8,704 bases of DNA from DASTGO01 sp035719045. Its GTDB lineage: Bacteria; Actinomycetota; Actinomycetes; Actinomycetales; Kineosporiaceae. The stretch lies in contig DASTGO010000272.1 of NCBI GenBank assembly GCA_035719045.1, positions 1 to 8,704 on the forward strand. Direction: 5' to 3'. Both the position numbers and the translations under genes were made by a program. The notes under the pieces were generated by a model. It was given only the letters and a program-made list of their open reading frames with translations. It did no database searches and was not told the DNA's origin. Below, in pieces: positions 1-6,341 of the stretch. Each line of letters opens with the position of its first letter. Positions within the stretch are counted from its first letter, which is position 1.

Positions 1-702
1 GGCCGCCAGGACGGCCACCCCGGCGGCGGCCGCCGCCAGGTTCAGTGCTCCCCCGGGGACCAGCGGGCGCTGGGCGAGCACCAGCGTCGCCCGGCCCTGG
101 GCTCCGGCGGCGGAGGCGGTGACCGTCACCGGCCGGCGGACCGGCTTGCCGGACAGCGGACGCCGGGCCCGCGCCGTCACCTCGACCCGCGCCCGGCCAC
201 CGGCCGGCAGCCTGACCCAGCCGGGTTCGAAGGCCACCCGGACCGCCTGTTCGGCGTCCCGGCCGGCGAGTTCCACGTCGAGGGCGGTGTTGCCCTCGTT
301 GGCCACCACGAGTTCCGCCCGTGGCCGCCGCCCGCCCACCACCTCCGGGTTCAGGGTGAGGGCCAGCCCCGGGGCGGCCTCGCTGTGCAGCACGACCTCC
401 TCGCAGCGCAGCACCTCGGGCCGGTAGGGGGAGCGGACGACCACGCCGAGCACGGTCTGCCCGGCCAGCGGGGGGCGCGCCGGGTCGGTGCTGATGGTGA
501 GCCGGACCTGGCCGGACTCCCCGGGGCGCAGGGTGAGTGACGCCGGGACGGCCCGCACCGAGCCGCCGACCGGCAGCCCCTGGACCGTGACGCCGTAGGA
601 CTCCACCAGGTCGGAGGCATTGCCGATGCCCACCGTCAGGCCGACCGCACCGCCCGGTCCGAGCTCCACCTCCGGCGGGTCCACCGCGATGCGCAGGCTC
701 AT
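1..702 (-). CDS. Tandem Ig-like domain protein with start of a hydrophobic segment, 3'-truncated by window edge
   Basis: The frame begins with ATG at 702 and stays open for 234 codons to the window edge, so the C-terminus is missing. The ATG is preceded by a good ribosome site (GGGAGGGG, about 3 nt away) and overlaps the previous stop as ATGA, which supports both the start and translational coupling. Residues about 1-105 and 107-215 look like two beta-sandwich (Ig-like, COG1470-type) repeats. Each has alternating hydrophobic strands and phrases typical of these folds, such as LRPGESGQVRLTI and VVANEGNTALDVEL. From about residue 222 the chain becomes Ala/Leu/Val-rich (ALNLAAAAAGVAVLAA), which reads as the start of a transmembrane helix. 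There is no N-terminal signal peptide, so the Ig-like part would be cytoplasmic unless a non-classical route is used. Function is not known. As the last visible gene of an eCIS operon, next to another membrane-anchored protein, it may tether or sense the particle. Family and topology are inferred. Confidence 0.8.
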   Translation of the reverse strand, partial: MSLRIAVDPPEVELGPGGAVGLTVGIGNASDLVESYGVTVQGLPVGGSVRAVPASLTLRPGESGQVRLTISTDPARPPLAGQTVLGVVVRSPYRPEVLRCEEVVLHSEAAPGLALTLNPEVVGGRRPRAELVVANEGNTALDVELAGRDAEQAVRVAFEPGWVRLPAGGRARVEVTARARRPLSGKPVRRPVTVTASAAGAQGRATLVLAQRPLVPGGALNLAAAAAGVAVLAA

Positions 703-1193
703 GCGCCCCTCCCGGCGAGGACGGCCCAGACGGCCACCACCAGCAGCGCGGTGACGGCTGCCGCGCCGAGCAGCCAGCCGCGCCCCCGCCGGACCGGGGC
801 CGGTCCCCAGTCGGGCAGGGCGCCGGCCGGTTCGCGGCTGGGGACCAGCTCCGCGGCGCACCAGGCACACCAGCGCTTGCGGTCCGGCGGGTTGCGGCGA
901 CGGCAGGACGGGCAGACCGGTCCCGGCGCCGGAACGGTCCCGGCAGGCCTGGCCCCGTACGGGCGGACCGGTGTCCGGTGCTCTCCCGGGATCCCGGGAC
1001 GGTCCGCGGCCCGGTCCGTGGCCGCCGCGTCCGGGTCCTCGGCGGTGGCGTCCCCGGGCCGGACGAACAGGCGGTGGTCCACCTCGCGCTGCTCCTGCGG
1101 ACGGGCCTGCAGCACCAGGGGGAAACCACAGCCGGGGCACCGGTTGGCGGTGGGAGAGCAAGGGGTCCGGCACTCCGGGCAGAGCACGCTCAC
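699..1193 (-). CDS. Double zinc-ribbon protein with C-terminal transmembrane anchor
   Basis: This is a 164-residue protein. The N-terminus holds one zinc ribbon (C5-P-E-C8, ten residues, C19-P-G-C22). A second lies at 94-112 (C94-P-S-C97, eleven residues, C109-A-W-C112). Between them is an acidic, Pro/Ala-rich linker (about 30-90) that is probably disordered. Residues 140-161 are strongly hydrophobic (WLLGAAAVTALLVVAVWAVL), flanked by the basic VRRGRG on the inside and ending in GRGA, so it looks like a tail-anchored protein with the ribbons in the cytoplasm. I chose the GTG at 1193 because GAGGAGA lies 4 nt upstream and the first ribbon begins at residue 5. A TTG start at 1244 is possible but has no such support. 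The stop overlaps the ATG of the Ig-like gene. Function is not known; position in the operon suggests an accessory, membrane-linked part of the injection system, possibly a docking or protein-interaction module. Confidence 0.88.
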   Translation of the reverse strand: MSVLCPECRTPCSPTANRCPGCGFPLVLQARPQEQREVDHRLFVRPGDATAEDPDAAATDRAADRPGIPGEHRTPVRPYGARPAGTVPAPGPVCPSCRRRNPPDRKRWCAWCAAELVPSREPAGALPDWGPAPVRRGRGWLLGAAAVTALLVVAVWAVLAGRGA

Positions 1194-1270
1194 GGCGTCT
1201 CCTCGCTGGCGCTCGTCGCCGCCGCGAGCCCCGCGCCGGGCCAAGTGGTTCGCTCGTTGCGCTCACTCAC
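1190..1270 (-). CDS. Possible 26-codon linker ORF between tail protein and zinc-ribbon gene
   Basis: The 73-nt gap between the P2-I-like gene and the zinc-ribbon gene holds a complete small frame. It starts with GTG at 1270, overlapping the upstream TGA as GTGA, and ends with TGA at 1190-1192, overlapping the downstream GTG, again as GTGA. A weak GGGGAG lies upstream. The predicted peptide begins VSERNERTTWPGAG and ends ATSASEETP; it has no recognisable domain, signal or membrane segment. It could be a leader that couples translation across the gap. Equally, the GAGCG-rich DNA may be a dispersed intergenic repeat that happens to be open. I lean slightly towards non-coding or coupling only. 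Confidence 0.3.
   Translation of the reverse strand: MSERNERTTWPGAGLAAATSASEETP
1191..1270. repeat. GAGCG-rich intergenic stretch, possible dispersed repeat
   Basis: The minus strand of this gap contains several near-copies of a short word: GAGTGAGCGCAACGAGCG at the start and GACGAGCGCCAGCGAGGAG at the end, around a GC-rich centre. Such GAGCG-type words are reminiscent of dispersed intergenic repeats in high-GC actinobacteria. Only one copy is in the window, so the call rests on composition alone. It coincides with the possible 26-codon ORF. Confidence 0.25.
1198..1204 (-). promoter_or_regulatory. Ribosome binding site deciding the zinc-ribbon gene start
   Basis: The minus strand reads GAGGAGA followed by CGCC and then GTG at 1193. 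This is a strong match to the anti-Shine-Dalgarno sequence at a suitable distance. It favours the GTG at 1193 over the in-frame TTG at 1244 for the zinc-ribbon protein. Confidence 0.7.
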
Positions 1271-1782
1271 GGCGCCTGCTCCCCGACGGGGCGTCCGGCG
1301 ATCCGCAGTTCCACCACGGTCCCGACCGGGACCTCCGCGCCGATCATCGTCAGCAGCTGCTGGGCGCTGAGCTCCCCGGGATCGTCGATCTCGACCAGCA
1401 CCCGGGGGTCGGGCGGGGGGAGCCGGTCCTCGGCGAACACCCCTCCGCCGTCACCGACCCGGACCCGGGACCCGGTGAGCGCCTCCAGCAGCAGTTCCAG
1501 GCCGTACCGGGTTCCCCGGCGGCTGAGCAGCGGACCGGTCGCCCGGAGCAGCTCCTGCTGGCGGGCCAGCGAGATCCCGGGGTCGAGGTCGGCGCCGACC
1601 CAGGACGCCAGGTAGCGGACCATCGGGTCCGGTGAGGTGGCCAGGTCGAGGTGGTGCCCGATCCCGTCCACCCCGGCCCGCAACGTGTCGGCGATCTCCT
1701 CGCAGATCCCGGCCACCCCGGCGATCACCGGGTCCGCGGCCATCGCCCGGGGGAGCTGGCCGACCAGCCAGCCGGTGCTCAC
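1267..1782 (-). CDS. Phage tail protein I-like (P2 gpI / Tail_P2_I) baseplate wedge component
   Basis: The protein is 171 residues long. It matches the pattern of the tail-protein-I family used in phage and CIS baseplates: LPRAMAADPVIAGVAGICEE near the N-terminus, then PDPMVRYLASWVGADLDPG (51-69), then a helix ending in LLSRRGTRYGLELLLEALTG (86-104). The SWxG and RRGTxxGLE elements are hallmarks of the family (Pfam Tail_P2_I / TIGR02242). The C-terminal third (about 126-163) has the short strand pattern that usually closes these proteins. In Afp-like systems this domain belongs to the outer baseplate wedge (Afp12 level), where it joins the gp6-like protein to peripheral parts. Here it stands as a short separate protein. 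The start is a GTG at 1782 preceded by GAGGGGG. It follows the BaseplateJ-like gene after 61 nt and precedes the zinc-ribbon gene. Confidence 0.88.
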   Translation of the reverse strand: MSTGWLVGQLPRAMAADPVIAGVAGICEEIADTLRAGVDGIGHHLDLATSPDPMVRYLASWVGADLDPGISLARQQELLRATGPLLSRRGTRYGLELLLEALTGSRVRVGDGGGVFAEDRLPPPDPRVLVEIDDPGELSAQQLLTMIGAEVPVGTVVELRIAGRPVGEQAP

Positions 1783-1847
1783 GCGACCCCCTCGCCGGCA
1801 CCTGCCGTCGCCCGGCGCCCGCCCGGCTGCCGGTGGCGGGCGGTCAC
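1779..1847 (-). CDS. Possible 22-codon linker ORF between gp6-like and tail protein genes
   Basis: The 61-nt gap after the BaseplateJ-like gene is open in one frame from a GTG at 1847, which overlaps the upstream stop as GTGA, to a TGA at 1779-1781, which overlaps the next gene's GTG start, also as GTGA. The peptide begins VTARHRQPGGRRATAG; it is basic and has no known motif. No ribosome site is visible before it, so if translated it would depend on coupling from the upstream stop. A chance open frame in GC-rich DNA is quite possible. It is listed because a second gap in the same operon has the same design. Confidence 0.25.
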   Translation of the reverse strand: MTARHRQPGGRRATAGAGEGVA

Positions 1848-3886
1848 GTGATCACCAGCACGCGGTGCTCGCAGGACAGCAGCAGCGCACCGGGCGGCAG
1901 CCGGACGACGTTGCCCGCCCGGGTGTCCAGCACCCGGTTGCCCGGCCGGCGGGTCAGGTCGGCGGGGAAGAACACCACGTCCTCCACTCCGCCCACGCCC
2001 GGGACCCCGCCGAGCACCGCGAAGATCTCGCCGATGTTGAGGTCGCGGCGGAACGGCCACCCCTGCCCGTGCGGCCCGCCGCTCACCGGGTTCAGGTACC
2101 GGTACAGCGCGGACTCGCAGGCGGCCCGGACCGTCTCCGGCCGCATCCCGGCGGCGGCCCGGACCCGGGCGGCCACGCTGATCCCGAGATAGGCGGGCTT
2201 GCCGACGGTCACCCGCATGGTGAGCAGCCGCCGTTCCTCCAGGTGGTCGGCGATGGTCCGCTGCAGGTCCTCGGGCAGGTCCAGATCGGCCAGCTCCAGG
2301 CTCTCCGGCGGGACGTCCACGCGCGGCACCACCAGCACCCGGACCGGGTCCGCCGGGGTCTGCGGCGGCAGGCAGCAGGCCCGTGCGACGCCGCGGGCGG
2401 CCTGCAGGGTGAGCCGCTCGAAGTCCACGGCGGTGACGGCCCGGTTGCCGCCGCGCAGTTCCAGCGGGCCCCGCAGCCTGACGTTCTCGATCGTCTCCGG
2501 GTCCACCCCGCCGGTGGCCGGGTCGAGATTGGTCACCGCGGACACCGACGGGATCGAGGTCCGCAGGGCGGTCAGGGTGCGGGCGCCGACGTTGCCGCGC
2601 CGCCCGCCCCCGTACCGGTAGCCGGTCACCCACACCTGGCAGCCCGCCGGGGGCACCGCGCCGAACCGGCGGAACCCGGCGGGGACGTCCCGCTCCGGAT
2701 GGGAGGCCGCCGCCCCCGGCACGGTCTGCGGGCGTCGGACCTGCGGGGCGAAGGTGATCTCCCCGGTCGCGGAGGACCAGACGTACACCTCGTCGCCGGC
2801 GCAGGTGTCGGTGAAGTCGGCGACCTCGGACCAGTCCCGGCCGCCGGGTGCCGACCCTGCCGGTACGCCCGGATCCCCGGCCGCCGCCGATCCCGGGACC
2901 ACCAGCCGGACCACCTCGTCGGGCCGCCGCGGCAGCACCGGTGCCCGCCGGACCCCGAACACCTGCCCGGGCTCCCCGGTGCTGACCCCGAGCAGTTCCG
3001 CACCCGCCGGTTCGCAGTGGTGCGCGGACACCGCCCCGCCCAGGCATTCCACCGCGATCGCGTCCAGTTGCGGGGAGCGGTCGTACGGCAGTTGGCCACC
3101 GGTGGGGGCGACCAGCCTGCAGCGCAGCCAGTGCGCCCGGGTCGGGCCGACCGGCATCGGCTGGTGCACCGGCGGCAGGAGCAGGGTCACCGAGCCGGTG
3201 GAGTTGAAGCCGTCGCTGCTGTCCGACAGCACCCGGACCGGCCGCCAGCGGGTGCCGTCCCAGGACTGCCAGACCCGCGGCGGGTCCTCCGGGCGGATCC
3301 CCGCCCCCTCGGCGGAGGTCTCCACGTCGATCCGCAGCAGGTTCCCGCCCACCGGCTCGGCGAAGCCCAGGTACAGCGCGTCCCCGGGCTGCAGGGTGGG
3401 GAAGCAGGTGGCCCGGCCGGTGCGGGTGCGCAGCCCGTCCCAGACGTCGTCGAGGGTCCCGTCGGCGCAGCGGGTCAGGCAGGCACTCAGCGCCGGCTGC
3501 CGCAGCACCAGGTCGGTGTCGGTGGTGAACACCACCGGGTCGTCCTCGCCGCGGTCGTCGGTGGCGACCTGGGTGCAGGCCGGCACCCGGACCGGTTCCG
3601 CAGGCGGGCCGGACAGGGTGAACAGCAGTTCGGCGCGGGCCGGGGAGGCCGGGTACGGCTGGATCCCGAGCAGTTCCAGGAACTTCAGGTACAGCCGGTC
3701 GGGGACCTGGTTCAGCCGGTAGATGACGGCCTCGCTCATCCAGGCGAGTAACTCGATGAGGGCCACCCCGGGGTCGGCCACGTTGTGGTCGGTCCAGTCG
3801 GGGCAGTAGCGGGGGATGAGCCGCTTGGCCTCGTCGACGATGTCCTGGAAGGTGCGGTCGTCGAGATTCGGTGCGGGCAGGGTCAT
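1844..3886 (-). CDS. Baseplate wedge protein, Afp11/gp6-like (BaseplateJ-type)
   Basis: This 680-residue protein has the signature of the putative baseplate assembly protein family (TIGR02243, BaseplateJ/gp6-related). The N-terminus reads LDDRTFQDIVDEAKRLIPRY, then WTDHNVADPGVALIELLAWM and YRLNQVPDRLYLKFLELLGI (residues 8-75), as in eCIS wedge proteins. Later landmarks are GYRYGGGRRGNVGA (422-435), the DFERLTLQAARGVARA stretch (488-503), and RRDLNIGEIFAVLGGVPGV (613-631) near the C-terminus. In the particle it would form the heterodimeric wedge ring around the VgrG hub together with the tail-protein-I-like product. The start is the ATG at 3886, with GGAGGA upstream and an ATGA overlap with the gp25 stop. 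An in-frame extension up to 4261 would lie entirely over the gp25 gene and is rejected. About 14 cysteines are spread through it, unusual for a secreted particle but harmless in the cytoplasm. Confidence 0.95.
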   Translation of the reverse strand: MTLPAPNLDDRTFQDIVDEAKRLIPRYCPDWTDHNVADPGVALIELLAWMSEAVIYRLNQVPDRLYLKFLELLGIQPYPASPARAELLFTLSGPPAEPVRVPACTQVATDDRGEDDPVVFTTDTDLVLRQPALSACLTRCADGTLDDVWDGLRTRTGRATCFPTLQPGDALYLGFAEPVGGNLLRIDVETSAEGAGIRPEDPPRVWQSWDGTRWRPVRVLSDSSDGFNSTGSVTLLLPPVHQPMPVGPTRAHWLRCRLVAPTGGQLPYDRSPQLDAIAVECLGGAVSAHHCEPAGAELLGVSTGEPGQVFGVRRAPVLPRRPDEVVRLVVPGSAAAGDPGVPAGSAPGGRDWSEVADFTDTCAGDEVYVWSSATGEITFAPQVRRPQTVPGAAASHPERDVPAGFRRFGAVPPAGCQVWVTGYRYGGGRRGNVGARTLTALRTSIPSVSAVTNLDPATGGVDPETIENVRLRGPLELRGGNRAVTAVDFERLTLQAARGVARACCLPPQTPADPVRVLVVPRVDVPPESLELADLDLPEDLQRTIADHLEERRLLTMRVTVGKPAYLGISVAARVRAAAGMRPETVRAACESALYRYLNPVSGGPHGQGWPFRRDLNIGEIFAVLGGVPGVGGVEDVVFFPADLTRRPGNRVLDTRAGNVVRLPPGALLLSCEHRVLVIT

Positions 3887-4302
3887 CGGCCCGGTTCCTC
3901 CCCGGGGATCACGTAGAACGGGTAGACGAGATTGCGCTGGTCGTTGGTGGCGCGCAGCAGGTAGCTGATCCGGATCAGCAGCCGCCCGGCCTCCGGCTCC
4001 GGGGTGGCCCGGACCTCGGTGACCTCGATCCGGGGCTCCCAGCGCTCCAGCGCCGAGCGGACGGCCTTCTCCGCCAGGCTCACGGTTCCGGCGTCCATCG
4101 GGGCGAACACGTGCTCCCAGAGCGAGCAGCCGAACTCCGGCCGCATCACCCGTTCGCCGGGGGCGGTGGACAGGATGAGCCGGATGGCGGCGTCGGTGGA
4201 GGCGGCGCCGCCGTCCAGGGCGATCCCGCCGGAAGGGCTGATCCGCCCCGGGAACGCCCATCCCGCGCCGATCAGGTCCGCGGCCGACCGGTCGGCGCTC
4301 AC
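3883..4302 (-). CDS. gp25-like baseplate wedge protein (Afp9-like)
   Basis: The 139-residue product carries a clear GPW/gp25 domain. The pattern is AIRLILSTAPGERVMRPEFG (39-58), then LWEHVF (61-66), then a helix leading to the conserved ERWEPRIEV (86-94), and a final strand region with LRATNDQRNLVYPFYV (116-131). In T4 and eCIS particles gp25 sits in the baseplate wedge close to the first sheath ring and helps start sheath assembly. The GTG at 4302 is chosen because it overlaps the PAAR stop (GTGA) and gives the usual family length; the frame is open far upstream, but that part overlaps the PAAR and VgrG genes. There is no clear ribosome site, so translation is probably coupled to the PAAR gene. 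Its stop overlaps the next ATG. Confidence 0.95.
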   Translation of the reverse strand: MSADRSAADLIGAGWAFPGRISPSGGIALDGGAASTDAAIRLILSTAPGERVMRPEFGCSLWEHVFAPMDAGTVSLAEKAVRSALERWEPRIEVTEVRATPEPEAGRLLIRISYLLRATNDQRNLVYPFYVIPGEEPGR

Positions 4303-4691
4303 CCGAACATCACGTCCGCGCTGCCCGCCGCGACCGTGCCGTTCGGGGCGTCGGTGGGGTCGTTGCAGGTGAGCACGGGATCGCCCTGCCGGGCGGCGGC
4401 CTGTCCGCCGATGAACACGGTCGGCGATCCCTGCTGGACCGTGCCCTGGTTCTTCGGCGGGGTGGCGAAGGTGCCGTTCGGCGGGACATGCGGCGGCTGG
4501 TTGACCGCGACGCTGCCGACCGTCGCGGCGGCCAGCCCGTTGACCAGGACGTCGGTCGACAGGCTCTGGGTCAGCGGACCGGAGAACGGCAGCGGGGTCG
4601 GGGTGGGCGTCACGGTCGGGCCGGTGGGGACCAGCACGATGTGGGTGTCGGTCCCGGTGACCAGGTCCTGGCTGCGGGCGGCGGGGGGCAT
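4299..4691 (-). CDS. PAAR-type spike tip protein (Afp10-like)
   Basis: The product is 130 residues long. It begins MPPAAR and ends in repeated short strands of the PAAR/DUF4150 kind: GSPTVFIGGQAAARQGDPVLTCNDP (88-112) and APNGTVAAGSADVMFG (115-130). The GGxxAARxGD phrase is the family hallmark. His17, His68 and Cys109 are candidate metal ligands for the cone tip; this assignment is inferred. The protein would cap the VgrG spike and form the piercing point. An Ala/Pro/Thr-rich stretch (22-40) separates the start from the core. The ATG at 4691 is preceded by AGGAG with 7 nt spacing, 12 nt after the VgrG stop, which supports the start. No effector extension follows the PAAR core, so this is a plain tip rather than a toxin-bearing one. 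Confidence 0.9.
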   Translation of the reverse strand: MPPAARSQDLVTGTDTHIVLVPTGPTVTPTPTPLPFSGPLTQSLSTDVLVNGLAAATVGSVAVNQPPHVPPNGTFATPPKNQGTVQQGSPTVFIGGQAAARQGDPVLTCNDPTDAPNGTVAAGSADVMFG

Positions 4692-4703
4692 CCGGCGGCT
4701 CCT

Positions 4704-6341
4704 TCAGTTCAGCCTGATCTTGCGGCCCGAGACGACGACGTCCCCGTCGCTGCTGATCTCGAGCTTCTGCTTGCCGGTGAGGACCAGCTTGTCCGCGCTG
4801 ATGGTCAGGGTCCGCTCCCCGGTGAGGCTGCTCTCGTCGGCGGTCAAGGTGAGGGCGCTCGCGGCGTCGCCGAGGCGCAGCACGATCCGGGTCTTGGGGT
4901 CGTCGACCAGTTCCAGCCGGGAGTTCTTCCGGCTGGCCAGCACCCTGGTCTTCGTCTTCCCCTGCTGGTCGGCCTCCGGCTCGGGGGGGGCGGCCTGACG
5001 GCTCCACAGCCCGCCGAGCACGACCGGCCGGTGCACGTCGCCGAACTCGAAGCCGACCAGGACCTCGTCGCCCTGCTCCGGCAGCCACTGGATGCCGCGG
5101 GACGCGCCGCCGCCGGGCACGGCCAGCCGCGCCCACTGGCTCTCGTCCTGCCCGGACAGGGTGGGGAACCGGACCCGGACCCGGGCCAGCCGCTCCTGCC
5201 CGTCGTGGGTGTTGGTGACCTCCCCGACCAGCAGCACCGAGCCCAGCGGTGGCGGGTCGGCCGGGCCGCCGGTGCTGCCCAGCAGGTCGACCAGGGTGGC
5301 CGGGTCCTTCATCCCGGCGACGAACCGGGTCAGGTACGGCCCGTCCGCGCCGTACACGTGCTCGACGCCGGTCAGCCGGTAGTCGCCGGACATCCCCTGC
5401 CCGACACCCTCCAGCCGCAGGGTGGAGCCGGCCCCGAGCAGGGGATCGCCGACCACCTCCCCGCGCAGCACGACACCCGCGGAACTGCTGCGGGACAGCA
5501 GCGAGGTGGCCAGCCCGTCGGCCTCCGCACCGGTGGCCACGCCGCGGCGGCCGGTCTCGCGTTTCTGCCGGCCGAACGCGGTGCGGGCGGCGTCGGCCAA
5601 CTGCTGGACTGCCGGGGCGTCGCTGCCCGGGTCCTGGTCCCCGGCGCCGCCGCGGACGCCCTGGCCGCCGACGCCGTCCCAGCCGTGCACGACCACCTCG
5701 TCGCAGCGGTCGGCCGCGGTGAACCGGGCCGAGAACCGCAGCAGGTTCTTCCCCCAGGTCGCGGTCCGCGGGCTGCCGGGGGCGGTGGGGGTGGGGGCGA
5801 CGTGCAGGGTGGTGCCGGTGACCCACACGTCGTGTCCGGTGCGGGCGGCCCGTTCCTTGAGGAACGCCCAGTCCGTGCGGCCGGCCTGCATGACGTAGGC
5901 GTGCCGGTCGCCCTGCCAGCGGACGTCCGCGTCGAGCCGGTACTCCCCGGCGACGGCGCGGGCGATCGCAGCGTCGGACATGTTCGTGAAGGTCCGGGTG
6001 CGGGCGGTGCGGGTCAACCGGTGCGCCAGGTCGAGCCCGGTGACGACGAGCTCGTGGTGCCCGGCGCCGCCCTGCTCGACGGCGATCGCGGTCACCTCGC
6101 CCTCGGTGACCACCACCGGGTCGGACTCGGTGCGGAAGGCGATCTGGACCCGGGTCCCGAGGGTGAACGTGGCGCGGTCGAACAGCGCGAAGTCGGCGTC
6201 CTCGAACCGCAGGGTGAACCGGTCCGGCAGGTGCACGGACTCCTCGACCCGCAGTCGGCGCAGCCGCGGGTACAGCTCGCCGGGCAGCGGCCGGCCGTCC
6301 ACCTGGACCACCGGGGTGTCCAGTCCGCGCCGGTCAGCCAC
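4704..6341 (-). CDS. VgrG-like spike/hub protein (Afp8-like)
   Basis: This 545-residue protein has the VgrG/gp27-gp5 plan. Residues about 8-350 form the gp27-like hub part, including FTNMSDAAIARAVAGEYRL (118-136) and TDWAFLKERAARTGHDVWV (156-174). Residues about 365-447 form the gp5 OB-fold, with LVGEVTNTHDGQERLARVRVRFP and WLPEQGDEVLVGFEFGDVHRPVVLGGLW. Residues about 468-545 form the C-terminal beta-helix of short alternating strands (TLTISADKLVLTGKQKLEIS). No lysozyme insert or C-terminal effector domain is present. A Gly-rich loop (222-240) is probably flexible. It would trimerise to make the central spike between the LysM adaptor and the PAAR tip. The GTG at 6341 overlaps the end of the LysM gene by 8 nt; no strong ribosome site is visible, so coupling is likely. 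Confidence 0.95.
   Translation of the reverse strand: MADRRGLDTPVVQVDGRPLPGELYPRLRRLRVEESVHLPDRFTLRFEDADFALFDRATFTLGTRVQIAFRTESDPVVVTEGEVTAIAVEQGGAGHHELVVTGLDLAHRLTRTARTRTFTNMSDAAIARAVAGEYRLDADVRWQGDRHAYVMQAGRTDWAFLKERAARTGHDVWVTGTTLHVAPTPTAPGSPRTATWGKNLLRFSARFTAADRCDEVVVHGWDGVGGQGVRGGAGDQDPGSDAPAVQQLADAARTAFGRQKRETGRRGVATGAEADGLATSLLSRSSSAGVVLRGEVVGDPLLGAGSTLRLEGVGQGMSGDYRLTGVEHVYGADGPYLTRFVAGMKDPATLVDLLGSTGGPADPPPLGSVLLVGEVTNTHDGQERLARVRVRFPTLSGQDESQWARLAVPGGGASRGIQWLPEQGDEVLVGFEFGDVHRPVVLGGLWSRQAAPPEPEADQQGKTKTRVLASRKNSRLELVDDPKTRIVLRLGDAASALTLTADESSLTGERTLTISADKLVLTGKQKLEISSDGDVVVSGRKIRLN

Noticed and set aside
166..214. Idea that the LysM domain of the Afp7-like protein (residues 166-214; here numbered by residue) binds peptidoglycan as an endolysin would
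   Set aside because: LysM in this position is a standard structural part of CIS hub adaptors (compare T4 gp53), so its presence alone does not imply cell-wall binding.
1194..1244. TTG start at 1244 for the zinc-ribbon protein
   Set aside because: The GTG at 1193 has a strong GAGGAGA ribosome site and starts right before the first zinc ribbon; the extension is translation of the repeat-like gap.
1637..3751. Long plus-strand open frame (about 700 codons) across the gp6-like gene
   Set aside because: It lies opposite a gene with clear family motifs; its translation is Arg/Gly/Pro/Gln-rich with no domain. Long antisense frames are expected at this G+C.
3887..4261. N-terminal extension of the BaseplateJ-like protein to an upstream start at 4261
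   Set aside because: The extra 125 codons lie fully over the gp25 gene, and the ATG at 3886 has a ribosome site, an ATGA overlap and a family-typical N-terminus.
4303..5826. Upstream extension of the gp25 frame to 5826
   Set aside because: The extended part overlaps PAAR and VgrG and is Arg/Gly-rich nonsense; the gp25 domain begins just after the GTG at 4302.
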